Of a DNA stretch of 64,000 nt, positions 14,001-22,896 are shown in pieces; position 1 is the first letter of the stretch; each line of letters opens with the position of its first letter. This DNA is from Bicyclus anynana (taxonomy: Eukaryota > Arthropoda > Insecta > Lepidoptera > Nymphalidae): the NCBI RefSeq assembly GCF_947172395.1, contig NC_069090.1:9248291-9312290 (forward strand). The letters run 5' to 3'. The translations under genes were made by a program, and so were the position numbers. The notes beneath the pieces were generated by a model. It was given only the letters and a program-made list of their open reading frames with translations, made no database searches and was not told the DNA's origin.

Positions 14001-14628
14001 CAGAATATACATACTATCCCCACAACGTCGACACGTCTTTCACAGTGCCTCTAGAATATTGCACGGAAAGAGATGGCTCTTGCAAACTCATCGTCGCGTG
14101 GCATCTCTCCAATAAAACTATAGAAAACTTCGCATTTCTAAAAAGTGATCAGAATTTTAAGAAAATTTTCATAAAACCTGACTCTTACGTGGAAAGTTTT
14201 ATATGAAAACGATTTGGCATCTTTTTAATACACAAAATGGTATCAAAATTAATGAAAATGTAACTTTTTCCAGTTCGATTGTTTAGGAAACTGAATCTCG
14301 GTCTAGCGAAATTATTTTGAATACTTACCTGCCCCTGTAAACCAAGTGGCACGTCGATTCTCGTCGCAAACGCTTCGAAAACTAGAAAAATGTAAGGGAA
14401 TGACAGATCTTGATCACTTGATTAGTCCATAGCAAATGTCATTCTCACACATTTTTCTACTTTTCGAAGCGTTTGCGATCGTAGAAAGAGAATCGACGTG
14501 CCACTTGACTACAGGGGCTGCTAAAAAAGTAGAAAGAATGATTGAAATTTAAAACATTGAGGAATATTATATTAATAAAAATAATGAATACTATAATACT
14601 ATATATTTTACTTACCATTGAAATCCAT
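5061..14628 (-). CDS. DUF2236 (ER-bound oxygenase mpaB / rubber-oxygenase-like) protein, copy 2, six coding exons
   Basis: The coding exons, in order, are 14628-14616, 8058-7938, 7697-7491, 6963-6727, 6236-5956 and 5473-5061. They sum to 1272 nt and encode 423 aa, with donors GTAAGT, GTGAGT, GTAAGC, GTACGT and GTAATT and matching phases. The N-terminus (MDFN, acidic 'SDPDKIEDMEFKLPDWFDEK') leads to a hydrophobic segment at about residues 54-79. Next comes 'TAYKRYFSTYKHVTSWLEH', then 'RCRHVHVARAVRMKGIGKVS' with His126/His128, 'SQRDMAF', and 'DWDAYNHFWKVFGHMIGMHD'. This is the conserved pattern of insect DUF2236 proteins, whose relatives bind heme through histidine. The C-terminal third has further hydrophobic stretches, which suggests a membrane-associated protein. 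Family membership is a recognition from memory; substrate and function are unknown. The end of exon 5 could differ, because the frame reads on 38 nt to a TGA at 5918. A complete plus-strand gene lies inside intron 1. Confidence 0.8.
6297..6545 (+). mobile_element. Small transposon copy shared with the eIF4H locus, inside intron 4 of DUF2236 copy 2
   Basis: From 'aaaggagatggtccatttca' onward this sequence parallels 55930-56175 nearly base for base ('tccactcttgtacct', 'aaaacccaagttttt', 'tatcaagatggcg', 'gacagcaaa'). The other copy ends in 'gaccatctccttta', the inverse of the start, so the family has terminal inverted repeats. This copy has no clear right end. It carries the motif CAAGATGGCG. 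Confidence 0.7.
8594..14206 (+). CDS. Unrecognised secreted protein, six exons, nested in intron 1 of the DUF2236 gene
   Basis: The exons are 8594-8647, 8729-8763, 9158-9439, 9599-9764, 11332-11512 and 13947-14206. They sum to 978 nt (325 aa), and every junction agrees in phase and has GT/AG ends. Residues 1-17 (MHFIFVLVLIIKGSLSD) form a signal peptide. Exon 3 encodes a charged, coiled-coil-prone stretch ('LKIKLEETLKTAEALTITLK' onward). The C-terminal 200 residues carry eight cysteines, within CNG, TCIG, PCVF, LCLR, SCI, DCG, YCTE and SCKL, plus aromatic-rich segments ('YIIRDGFWTLCNG'), which suggests a disulfide-bonded extracellular domain. I do not recognise the family. The exon structure, the signal peptide and the absence of internal stops argue that the gene is real. 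It runs antisense to, and entirely within, a 6.56-kb intron, so the two genes could interfere with each other's transcription. A poly(A) signal candidate (AATAAA) lies near 14574. Confidence 0.75.
9909..10020 (+). repeat. Dispersed repeat, copy 1 of a pair
   Basis: Shared strings 'gcgtcactgggggtttta', 'aagcatcgcctgatgg' and 'agaggcctgagtgaa' recur at 10712-10845 as 'gcgtcaccgggggttttgg', 'aagcatcgcctgatgg' and 'aaaggcctcgggcc'. Both copies are inside intron 4 of the nested gene. The class is unknown. Confidence 0.6.
10069..10327. mobile_element. Terminal-inverted-repeat element (MITE), about 259 bp with arms of about 62 bp
   Basis: The left arm starts 'gtgaaatgacccaacgtgaa' and the right arm ends with its complement 'ttcacgttgggtcatttcac'. 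The arms stay complementary through 'gttactatatcagaaaataa', with a few mismatches. The short frame at 10084-10287 lies within it and is not a gene. It sits in intron 4 of the nested secreted-protein gene. Confidence 0.85.
10446..10575. mobile_element. Fold-back element, about 130 bp
   Basis: The left arm 'tgactatgataatattatga' and the right arm 'gtattatcatagtcatg' are inverted, and the inner 'gactaaccttcttagtaag' faces 'cttctaagaaggttagtc'. The layout is that of a small foldback/MITE insertion. No target-site duplication was identified. Confidence 0.65.
10712..10845 (+). repeat. Dispersed repeat, copy 2 of the pair with 9909-10020
   Basis: It is GC-richer than its surroundings and matches the copy at 9909-10020 over about 110 bp. 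Short open frames on both strands cross it, but they share no conserved protein content and are treated as by-products. Confidence 0.6.
11709..11835 (+). mobile_element. hAT-like element, one terminus only (truncated)
   Basis: It begins 'tagggttgccaaccgta' and continues 'tatagtattgtactatatt' and 'tacgcaaaaatactatattt'. These match, in reverse complement, the right end of the complete element at 22540-22896. No opposite terminus was found, so this is a truncated copy. Another isolated terminus, 'gttggcaaccctag', is at about 8255-8268. Confidence 0.65.
12942..13082 (+). mobile_element. MITE with 24-bp inverted termini, copy 1
   Basis: The ends are 'cggtcaattattctcacgtt' and its complement 'aacgtgagaataattgaccg'. 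A second copy at 28671-28802 is in the opposite orientation; its internal segment ('atgtacgcagtgaccaac') reads in reverse there. This copy lies in intron 5 of the nested gene, which is also intron 1 of DUF2236 copy 2. Confidence 0.85.
13355..13540 (-). mobile_element. Degenerate LINE 3' tail (RT-polyprotein C-terminus)
   Basis: Translated on the minus strand it gives 'LGTSLRNRIRNEENQ' and then 'RKAQVAMGMAW' and 'VLEWKAF'. These resemble the tail 'R.RNEE...RVAKLKWQWAGHI...VLEW' found at the end of many lepidopteran LINE reverse-transcriptase proteins (recognised from memory). Related relics are at 40950-41300 (-), 54490-54800 (+) and 61610-61765 (+). It is too short and decayed to be active. 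Confidence 0.6.
13572..13896 (+). repeat. tRNA-derived SINE, family 2, full length
   Basis: It has the head 'acgtgatagcccactggata', box B 'aggttcgaatccagtccgg', the body 'caaacggtgaaggaaaaaca', and a (GATGAT)n tail ending at 13896. It lies about 50 bp upstream of the last exon of the nested gene. Confidence 0.85.
14331..14517. mobile_element. Near-palindromic fold-back MITE, about 187 bp
   Basis: The termini 'gcccctgta' and 'tacaggggc' are followed inward by 'agtggcacgtcgattctc' facing 'gagaatcgacgtgccact', and by 'cgcaaacgcttcgaaaa' facing 'ttttcgaagcgtttgcg'. Almost the whole element can fold into one hairpin. It lies between the end of the nested gene and exon 1 of DUF2236 copy 2. Confidence 0.85.
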
Positions 14629-14960
14629 GATAGCAGTAATGTTAAGAAAGTCCTAATTTAAATCAATTTTATCTATAGTTTGTCTTAAAGCACTAGATTG
14701 ATTTTTGAAAAGTTTAAATAGATAAATACATTATGCAATGTCGAATCACGACCAGAGAGTAGAGAGATAGAGACCAGATCTAAGCCGTTACTGAATAAGA
14801 GGTAATCAGCCATATTAATTTATAATATGTATATTACCACAAAAAAAGCAATGCAATAGAGCGATCATTAAAAAATATAAAAAAACGTTTCCGACTTTAC
14901 CCTACATAGACGCTCTAGATAACGAGTAGGTTTACCTATAATTATAACTATAATTAGTAA
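14629..14960 (-). promoter_or_regulatory. 5' flank of DUF2236 copy 2
   Basis: Directly upstream of the ATG exon, this flank shares interrupted matches with the flank of copy 3 (28246-28620) and with the block at 2900-3100. Examples are 'tagcagtaat' against 'ttgcagtaac', 'gcactagattgattttt' against 'gcactggattttggtt', and 'acctataatt'. Conservation across duplicates suggests a shared 5' UTR and promoter. No core-promoter element could be assigned. Confidence 0.45.
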
Positions 14961-14987
14961 CTGAATATAGCATTGTTTATTCTCTTA

Positions 14988-15324
14988 TTAGCAGATGCCC
15001 GCGACTTCGTCCGCGTGAAAATCGATGTACACTTTATTATCTATTCGCTTGTTTTATATATATCGTTGAAAACGTAAAGTCATTATTAAAAATATGGAAA
15101 GAAGATAGATAAGTTTTCACAACCACGAGATGTTTCTGTATTCGTTGTACCAGGAGGCACAGCAGTGCCCCGCCAAGTCGAGCACTTTTTGATAACAGCC
15201 GTAGGTAAAATGCTCGCTGCTAAACTTTCCAATAGTGAAAGAATTTTTAAATCTCAGTGGTTTAGACTAAAAGCGTAAAAATCAATCAAACGAACTCCCA
15301 TTCGCTTTTATAATATTAGATTGA
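14988..15324 (+). repeat. Dispersed retroelement-type repeat ('gcccgcgacttcgtccgcgtg' family)
   Basis: This family begins 'cgcccgcgacttcgtccgcg' and ends in 'tttataatatta'. It is a very common lepidopteran repeat; the exact class (an RTE-type LINE tail is my guess) is not proven. Other pieces in this window are at 21070-21470, 23390-23600, 29533-29968, 38845-39055, 50608-50830, 52745-53205 and 59300-59450. Confidence 0.7.
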
Positions 15325-15338
15325 TTAATATTTTTTTT

Positions 15339-15670
15339 GACGGCCTTCGTGACGCAGTGGTATGCGCGGTAGATTTACAAAACGGAGGTCCTAGGTTCGA
15401 TCCCCGGCTGCGCCGATTGAGATTTTCTTGATTGGTCCAGGTCTGGCTGGTGGGAGGCTTCGACCGTAGCTAGTTACCACCCTACCGACAAATACGTACC
15501 GCCAAGCCGATTTAGCGTTCCGGTACGATGTCGTGTAGAAACCGAAAAGGAGTGTGGATTTTCATCCTCCTCCTCACAAGTTAGCCCGCTTCCATCTTAG
15601 ACTGCATCATCACTTACCATCAGGTGAGATTGTAGTCAAGGGCTAACTTGTAAATAATAATAAAAAAAAA
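15339..15670 (+). repeat. tRNA-derived SINE, family 1, full length
   Basis: The head carries box A ('gacgcagtggtatgcgcggt') and box B ('aggttcgatccccggctgc'). The body reaches 'accatcaggtgagattgtag' and the element ends in an A-rich tail. It is the most complete family 1 copy here. It is not a tRNA gene: it lacks an acceptor stem and has the SINE body attached. Confidence 0.9.
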
Positions 15671-16605
15671 TGTATTCTTATCATGACTAGGTAGGTGTAT
15701 TAAATATAAATAAAACTCCCCTTTTACCATAACAACCATAAGTTATTATTACGAACGATTGACATTGCTTTATATTTGAGTACAATTTGACGGAACCCAA
15801 TTACATTGAATCTCAGAACAATTGCTCACCATAAATTTGACCATTAAAATTTTCACAAAAATTTAAAAATTAAAAAAAATCATCAACAAAATTGTCTGTC
15901 GTTTTTTAAGGGGGGATATAGAGGTAAACTCAAATATCGAAAATATTTAACACCAATAAATATATACACACAACTATAAATTTTAAACCTTAATACACAC
16001 ACGTGTAATTTTAACACAGTGAAACATCTATTCTATAGATGCAGTTTGTATGAACACAATTGATCATGATCATATATTTTTAACAGAGGGGTAACCTCCA
16101 GCGAGGCAGGTCCTATAGAAGGTAATTGGTCTGAGCATTGAATGGATTATATTTTTTTTATTTAATTGTTATATACTAAAAACTTTACCCTTTAAAACTT
16201 ACCGGTTATGATTTTTTTAACTTTCCGCTAGTTACTATTAGTAATAAAAAAGATTCCTCCCCGTTGTTTGTACAAACATTATCTTCTAAATAAAACTTAA
16301 TTTTCAAAAAGTATCACAGTAAAGAAGGACTTACGTTTATGTTAATTATTTAAGTTAGTGATAAAGATGTAACAACCTGACCGTTACACGCGAAAAAGAG
16401 AGAGTATTATCTCTCTGTCCTTATCTATTTTAACAATCAGGTTGTCAATTTGTTTAGATAAGTCTAAGAATACAGAAAACATCAAAATTTCTGTATACTG
16501 AGTTATGCGAGTAAGTATGTACCTGTCCTTGTTCAGTTATACATATTAAATTGCCTATCGAGTGACTTGTCCCACACGTTTTCCCAGTTTTACTTAGAAC
16601 ATATT

Positions 16606-17003
16606 TCACCAAAAAGATAGCATGACTTTATACCACGGCTGTGGTGGCTGTGGCTTATAATACTCTGAATTTGGCTTAGGTGGTGTATTATCTGTGGGGC
16701 TTTCTTTAAACATATTCACATAAACATTCTTTAAGCCGAAATTATAGAAGGCAAGATACGGTAAGTAGTTCGCGACAAATAATGACCATTTGAAGTAATA
16801 GTTAATGATCACCCTTCCTATATACGTGTCGTGTAATGCGATCACTACAGCGTTGATTGCCAACTTATATTTGCCTACGAAAGGTAACTGTTTGTATGCC
16901 GGGACGTCTTCCATACGATCGTAGTCGCGAATATTGAACATACGTGGTGTATTGGATATTCCTTGTATAGCACATTCCTGTACTAAAACATTTGAAGATA
17001 CTT
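16606..17003 (-). pseudogene. Terminal exon of DUF2236 copy 3 (remnant gene)
   Basis: This is an open exon homologous to the last exon of copy 2 (5061-5473). It starts after a TTTTTTTCAG acceptor with the same phase. It encodes 131 aa against 136, roughly four-fifths identical ('RMFNIRDYDRMEDVPAYKQL', 'ALHDTYIGR', 'YYKPQPPQPWYKVML'). There is one in-frame residue deletion, and a TGA replaces a serine codon five codons before the copy 2 stop, so it lacks the final SNLY. Homology extends into the 3' flank and about 90 bp into the preceding intron, where it stops at a SINE. Exons 3-5 are absent from the 810 bp that separate it from exon 2. Splicing exon 2 (phase 2) directly to this exon (phase 1) would shift the frame. 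Confidence 0.75.
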
Positions 17004-17099
17004 CTGAAAAAAAGAAGAGATACAACGTTTTAATTTCTATAACCAATATTGTACTTAATTTACATGCTATATTAAATTGGGATAACTCGAATAAATTCC

Positions 17100-17212
17100 T
17101 TAAAATGCACACAACTGAGAAGTTGGAAGTGCATGCCCCGGACCGGATTCGAACCAACGCCCTCCAGAATCGGAGGCAGAGGTCATATCCATTGGGCTAT
17201 CACGGCTTTCCT
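17100..17212 (-). repeat. SINE family 2, head only, at the copy 3 breakpoint
   Basis: It runs from 'cttaaaatgcacacaactga' to the tRNA-like head ending 'gggctatcacggct'. It begins exactly where intron homology between DUF2236 copies 2 and 3 stops, so it may mark the deletion or rearrangement that removed exons 3-5. Confidence 0.85.
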
Positions 17213-17464
17213 CTTTATAATATTAGTAAGTTCAGATAAAACTTTAGCACAGTTTTAAATGACACATATATGATGCACATAAACCAATTGCAAAAAAAAA
17301 AAATAAAAGAAATTTAAACATACGAATTTAAAGTGTTTTAAATTTAATTAAACTTTGACTAACTTAAACTGATAACTCCTAATGCCACAACCAGACGAAT
17401 TACCTTCATAATTTCCTGCATTGACCTAAGTACATAGATTGACAAATTTTCAGCTAATCTATAC

Positions 17465-17660
17465 TAATATTATAAAGAGGAAAGATTTGATTGTTTGAAT
17501 GTTTTGTATAGGCTCTGGAACTACTGAACCGATTTCAAAGGGAACCGCGTGGTTTCCGTTCCTGTGCCCGTGAGGATACGGGGATTAAATATATATTGCC
17601 ATATGATACAAAAAACGTTGCTAAAGTGGTAAAAGAATCAGTAGACCCAGAGATTACTCC
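17465..17660 (-). repeat. Dispersed repeat fragment ('ctatactaatattataaag')
   Basis: It starts 'tctatactaatattataaag', the inverse of the terminus of the repeat family at 14988-15324. It includes 'ctactgaaccgatttcaaag'. It occupies the space where exons 3-5 of DUF2236 copy 3 would be expected. Confidence 0.65.
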
Positions 17661-17813
17661 CAACAACATCACAAGCTTTACCTCGTTGTATAGATCTAAT
17701 TGTTCATAACCATATTCTGTGGTGAAGATCTAATTGTTCATAACCAGCTCTAGCACCTCTAGCAAGTAGATTAAGTAGGTAAGAGCAACTTTGCAAAAAT
17801 CTGAAATACTCAC

Positions 17814-17934
17814 TGATTGAATTTCTTTTCGTCAAACCATTCGGGCAGCTTGAAATCTAAGTCTTCAACCTTTCCCGGGTCCGAAGGTTGTTCGTAGGCT
17901 TCTGAGCTCAACAAATTGTCGACGAACTTTGCCG
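17814..17934 (-). pseudogene. Exon 2 of DUF2236 copy 3 (remnant gene)
   Basis: It is 121 nt long, exactly the length and phases of copy 2 exon 2, and encodes 'AAKFVDNLLSSEAYEQPSDP' and then 'DLDFKLPDWFDEKKFNQ'. The acceptor CAG and the donor GTGAGT are intact. About 50 bp of flanking intron also match copy 2 ('ctcactttattgactagtg'). The matching first coding exon is at 28233-28245. Confidence 0.75.
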
Positions 17935-18089
17935 CTGGAACAAACAAGGTAATATAATGACTCACTTTATTGACTAGTGCATCTCAGGTATATACCTATG
18001 TCACTAGGAAAGTTTGAGATTTGGTTACTAATTACTACTACGTTAGCATTTTTCAACATGATTTCTATCGGCTAAAATCTATATATATA

Positions 18090-18360
18090 AAAGAAACTCG
18101 TGTTACTTACTCCACTTATAACTCAAGAACGGCTGAACCGATTTAGCTGAAAATTGGCAGGGAGGTAGTTTAGAGCCAGGAGAAGGACATAGGATACTTT
18201 TTATAAAAAAAAAATGAAAAAAAAATAAAATAAAATAAAAGTCGGGTTTTCGTTCCTGGCGCACTCCAGAACGCACGAACCGATTTCCACGGTTTTGCAT
18301 TCGTTGAAAAGGTCTCGGGCTCCGTGAGGTTTATAGCAAAGAAAATTCAGGAAAAAATTC
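18090..18360 (+). repeat. Dispersed transposon fragment preceding a GGGTA tract
   Basis: The strings 'caagaacggctgaaccgatt' and 'ggtctcgggctccgtgaggt' are typical of lepidopteran repeats. It runs into the GGGTA-rich tract. A and T homopolymer stretches separate its two halves. The open frames crossing it on the minus strand are by-products. Confidence 0.5.
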
Positions 18361-18363
18361 AAC

Positions 18364-18452
18364 GTAGGGTAGGGGTAGGGTAAGGGTAGGGTAGGGGTAG
18401 GATAGGGGTAGGGTAGGGTAGGGTAGGGTAGGATAGGGTAGGGTAGAGGTAG
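18364..18452 (+). repeat. GGGTA-rich minisatellite
   Basis: An irregular tandem array of GGGTA/GGGGTA units spans about 90 bp. It is directly preceded by 'aaaaaattcaac'. A shorter array of the same unit, preceded by similar 'aaaaaaattcaaccgac', is at 21955-22005. The G-runs on one strand could form G-quadruplexes. Confidence 0.9.
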
Positions 18453-18639
18453 TTGAAAGTTTACATCGAGTTTCTTCATACACCAAGTTCCAGCGAGCTT
18501 ATGTTCTCTGTAGTGTCTCGGTCATAATCATAATTTCAAGATTGAAAACAAAATATAGGTAAAACTCTCAACTATTGGAGGGACTTGGCTACACGCACCA
18601 CTTGCGTTGGAGATATACCTAATCAATGTGACCCTGCTT

Positions 18640-18845
18640 TCTACATCCACGGCCGTGGGTTCGATTCCCTTAACTGGAAAATATTTGTGTAATGACACGG
18701 GTTTTTTCCAGTGTCTGGGTGTATTTATACATTATATAAGTATTTATATGTAATATATAAATATATATATGATAAAATACGCTATCTTACTACCTGTAAC
18801 ACAAGCTATGACACTTACGTTGGGGTTAAGTATATTAAAGAAAAA
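18640..18845 (+). repeat. tRNA-derived SINE, family 4 ('cgtgggttcgattccc')
   Basis: A box-B-like 'cgtgggttcgattccct' is followed by 'aactggaaaatatttgtgta', 'ccagtgtctgggtgt' and 'cttacgttggggttaag'. A second, more decayed copy is at 33280-33460 inside Rad9 intron 2 ('aactggaaaatatttgtgta', 'cttactttggggctagat'). This is a common lepidopteran short repeat; it is not an intact tRNA gene. Confidence 0.75.
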
Positions 18846-18851
18846 AATCAG

Positions 18852-19010
18852 TCAATCAGCTCAGTGGTAAAGAGGCCGGACTCATCACCGAGAGGTGGTG
18901 GTTCGATCCCCGCCCGCTGTACTATTGTCGTACTCACTCCTAACACAGTCTTTTCCGACTAATTGGAAAGGAAGGGGAATATTCGTCATATTCAAAAGAT
19001 ATGACAAATA
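18852..19010 (+). repeat. tRNA-derived SINE, family 3
   Basis: It has a tRNA-like head: box A 'agctcagtggtaaagaggc' and box B 'ggttcgatccccgcccgc'. This is followed by 'actcctaacacagtctttt' and 'ttcgtcatattcaaaagata'. A minus-strand copy lies at 47261-47382 ('cttaccattgagctattgat') and a degenerate one at about 46612-46672. The extra body shows it is a SINE rather than a functional tRNA. Confidence 0.75.
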
Positions 19011-20723
19011 TATTTTTAAAAAAATTTAATAGTCTACCACTAAACCTATATAAAATAACAAACAAACAGACATTTATATATTTTAGGTAGGTATTAAAAT
19101 TTACTCTGTATAAATTTTGAAGATAAGTACTCGTACTTACGTCCATATGTCAGCTCAGCCGCTTCCTGACCTTAAGTACCAAAACACGCCGCAAAAACAT
19201 GGAGGTCATCGACAATGTCCATAATATATTGCTGCTGATTTTTGCGCATAATTCTATTCAAACTCTTTTTTAGTCAAATAACCGGTTGCTTGTAAATTAT
19301 ACTACACTTTGTCTCCTGCTAATTTAAGAGCGCGCAGCGCGTCGCTACGATATGGATAAAATTCGAAGCGCAAACGAGACGCCGAATTACGACTTTCACG
19401 TGAGTGAAATTTTATGACGTGAGCGCCAAAACCATTTTTACCTAATTGCAAGTAAATTAAACAAAATGGCCATGTTTAAGATATATACCTAATTTTCTAT
19501 ACAAAACAAAAATTTAAGACAGATTGAAAGCAAAATGTGAGCAAAACATGTATTTTTCAAAAAAATAAACTATCGAGAAAAGTTTTACAAATTGTGTATG
19601 TTGTATAGTCATAACGAAGCTAACACTTTGAAATATCATTTACCCAAATATCAGGCTCCTAACTTTTCCAGAATCTGAGATCCAGAACCATTTGTAACCA
19701 CCAAATGGCATATTGCACACTCTTAAGGCTTCCTCGTCCGTAATGAATAATTTTCTTTTTTTTTACCTAGTAAACTAGCTGACCTCTATAATTTTTTCTT
19801 TTATAGTCAAAAAGTACCCTTTGTTTTTTTGCAAGGTCCCCTTTACTAATATTATGTATAGTTTAGCTGTAAAAACAGACAGGCAGAGATTTACTTTCGC
19901 ATTTATGATATTAGTATATCTAGATATATTGCAATTTCCCGGCTCACATATTTCATGTTTGTATTGCGTGGTAGAGCGAAGGCGACCTTATCACTATTCA
20001 TGATAAGTTCGCCTTTTGCCTGTAAAATTATTGTGTTCTTTTTATTTTTACTTTTTGTGCAATAAAGTTATTATAAAAAAATAATGAAAAATACACTGAT
20101 AGTAATTATTTGAAACATGAATAAATCATGTTAATTCATTTTCATAATTTTTCACATGCAATTAAATCATTAATGTTTGTCATTGGAAATAAACCGGCAA
20201 AGTGCGTGTCTGTAGCTGTTAGAGTTTTCCTTGTAATTTAATTACATATCTTACTCTCATGAATTTGTTCACTTACCTATCCATAAACAACCGTTTAGCC
20301 GGTAGAAGGTGGGGACACTTGACTCTATCACAGAAAACATATCTCTATCAAAAATTAGCTCCCAAAAGCATAATAATTACAAACGGATCCTTAAATCGAG
20401 AAAAATTGATAGAAGACCCCTCATACCTTTTAAAGACCTATACAACCATACCTCATACTATGAAATAAACGAGTAAAAAAATCATCCTCACTTTTCATGT
20501 AGGGGAGGTACCCTAAATAAATATTTTCCTTTTAATTACATTTAATAACAAAGACGTTAATAATTTCTATTACTCGGTGAAAAAAACGGGCCAAGTGCGA
20601 GTCGGACTAACGCATCGAGGGTTCCGTACAAACTTGTACGTCTAATAATTAGAAATTAAATTCTGTAAATTTTGCAGGCCAGCAATACCGGAAAAACATT
20701 GTATCTGTTCTGTGTATTGTTCG
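19011..20723. other. Intergenic/intronic, AT-rich; no gene seen
   Basis: This lies within what would be the first intron of DUF2236 copy 3. Open frames at 19821-20003 and 20259-20468 have no recognisable content. A short repeat string ('gggccaagtgcgagtcggac') is at about 20588-20607 and has a relative at 42488-42530 ('ggccaagtgcgtgtcgggcc'). Confidence 0.6.
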
Positions 20724-21032
20724 ACGGCCACCGTGGTGCAGTGGTATGCGCGGTGGATTTACAAGACGGAGGTCCCAGGTTCGATCCCCGGCTGGGCCAA
20801 TTGAGGTTTTCTTAATTGGTTCTGGGAAGCTTCGCTCGTGGCTAGTTACCAGCCTACCGACAAAGACGTACTTTCAAGCGATTCAGCGTTCCGGTACGAT
20901 GTCGTGTAGAAACCGAAAGGGATGTGGATTTTCGTCTAATGGCTAAGAAGTTAGCCCGCTTCCATCTTAGATTATAGAATCACTTACCATCAGGTGAGAT
21001 TGTAGTCAACGGCTAACTGGTAAAGAATAAAG
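20724..21032 (+). repeat. tRNA-derived SINE, family 1
   Basis: It has the head 'tggtgcagtggtatgcgcgg', box B 'aggttcgatccccggctgg' and the body to 'accatcaggtgagattgtag'. Compared with 15339-15670 it has an internal deletion near 20820. The short open frame starting at 20746 is by-product coding. Confidence 0.9.
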
Positions 21033-21069
21033 TACAAGTTCCTCGATTACAGGTGTTACAAACATTCAC

Positions 21070-21470
21070 TAGTGGACGCCCGCGACATCGTCCACGTGTA
21101 ATTCAGTTTTTCACAAATCCCGCAGGAACCATGGATTTTGCCGGGATGAAAATTAGCCTATGTGTTAATCCAGACTATATTCTATCTCTGCTTCAAATTT
21201 CAGGTGATTCGGTTTAGTAGCCGGGGCGTAAAAGAGTAACAAACATTCATACCATCAAAATCACCAGGTTTTCGCCAATCTCGGGAATCCGTGGAGTTTT
21301 TCGGAATAAAAAGTAGCCTATGTGTTAGTCCAGAGTAAAATCTATTTCCATTCCAAATTTCGGCCAAATCGGTTTAGTAGTAGCGGCGTTAAAAAGAGTA
21401 ATAAACATCCAAACAAACATACATCCACACAAACTTATGCATTTATAATATTATAGTAGGATAGTAGGAT
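21070..21470 (+). repeat. Dispersed retroelement-type repeat, doubled
   Basis: It starts 'gtggacgcccgcgacatcgt' and contains two tandem versions of 'tcggtttagtagtagcggcg'-type sequence and 'atgtgttagtccagag'. It ends 'tttataatattatagtagga'. It belongs to the same family as 14988-15324. Confidence 0.75.
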
Positions 21471-21954
21471 GTATTATATTACAATGTTTACTTAATTGTT
21501 ATAATTAGATAGAATAAGGCATTGTTTAAATAAGGAATTAATCAAATAACAGGTTTACTTTCGTAATAAAAAATAACAATAGATTTGCAATTCAAATAGT
21601 TGTCGCTATATATATATAGTCGTAGTCTATACGTTAATGTTTTGTTAAGATTATATTTAGCTTTTCGATTGTAACCTCCAGCCTTCGAGCAAAATGTTTG
21701 TTAAACTTACTAGACTGCATTAACTATACTGCGTAGGCGTGTTATAAATAGCTAAGCAGTTACCTTTATCTAATACTAACAGACGCCTGCAACTTCTTCG
21801 TTAGGTTTAAAAATAAAGCATTTTCTTACGAACTTTTATCCTCTTTAACACATACAAGCCAAATTACAAAAAATACTAGGTAGGATACAGGCTACAGAAT
21901 ATATTATAAAAAAAATTCAACCGACTTCCATCTCACAGAATTGTTTACACTAGG

Positions 21955-22005
21955 GAAAGGGTAGGGGTAGGGTAGGGGTAGGGTAGGCGTAGGGTAGGTA
22001 CGTAG
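21955..22005 (+). repeat. GGGTA-rich minisatellite, second tract
   Basis: An array of 'gggtaggggtagggtaggg' type about 50 bp long. Its left flank is 'aaaaaaattcaaccgacttc', like the flank of the tract at 18364-18452. Confidence 0.85.
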
Positions 22006-22539
22006 GCGCATTTGTCACCGCGTGCGGCAACATAAAGAATTTAGTCAGAACTTTATTTAGATATAATGATACTTGTTTCTCTCTTTTCAGTTCATTACAC
22101 TTAAGCAGTCAGGTTTTTTGTCTTTATAATAATATTTTTTAGCCGCGTCTTTTAGCTGAATATCCTAGCCTAGTCCACTCCATTATAACATCCAACCATT
22201 GTCGTCCATTTGTTTACACAAAATTAACAATAATAAAGGGTGTCCGGCCTTTTTACCCAAATGTCAGGCCAAAAAACTGGCTGGACTGTCCGGCTATTAG
22301 CTTCGGCGACCTGGCAACCCTACGTAGTTTCGAATGTAAACGTAGGAACGGTCAAAATACTTCTTAGGTTGATTCGTAAGATCTAGAAAAACACGTAATA
22401 CACCGCGGTCACGATCGACTAAATACACAATCACATACAAGGTACCTATGTAAGTATTAAGTAGCTAGGTTTATCATTGTTACAAACATTTATTTAACTT
22501 GTTATGTACTTGGGTATGTTTGTTAAGGTCTAATGATCC

Positions 22540-22896
22540 TAGGGTTGCCAACACTTTTTAGAAAAATATAGTACACGAAAGAAAATATAGTATTTTATAG
22601 AATAAGCAAAAAGTAGACCTATTTGTTTTTATAAAAACCTAATTTATCAGCATTTTTTGCACTTTTAAAATTTTTTGCCTAAAATAAGAGTGTCACATGA
22701 CTTTTCACATTTAATTTAAAAATTAATGTAAATTAACTATAAGATTGACACGACAGAAGTAATAGTGTAAAAAATATAGTATTTTTGCGTATATATACTT
22801 ATCTTCGACAGTATATAGTTCGCAGATTTAAATATAGTACAATACTATATATACTACTACACTACGTACTATATATATGTACGGTTGGCAACCCTA
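22540..22896. mobile_element. Non-autonomous hAT-like element with intact 8-bp target-site duplication
   Basis: Termini TAGGGTTGCCAAC and GTTGGCAACCCTA are inverted. The element is flanked on both sides by the identical octamer AATGATCC (22532-22539 and 22897-22904). Eight-base duplications and a terminus of this type are the hallmarks of hAT transposons. The 357-bp AT-rich interior codes for nothing, so it depends on a transposase elsewhere. A truncated relative is at 11709-11835. Confidence 0.9.

Noticed and set aside
15339..15415. Possible tRNA gene with A and B boxes
   Set aside because: There is no closing acceptor stem, and it is followed by the conserved SINE body and A-rich tail. Similar heads recur at other copies.
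18364..18452. Telomere-like repeat
   Set aside because: The unit is GGGTA/GGGGTA, not the insect telomeric TTAGG, and the array is short and interstitial.
18852..18925. Possible tRNA gene
   Set aside because: The tRNA-like head is attached to a repeat body seen again at 47261-47382; it is a SINE.
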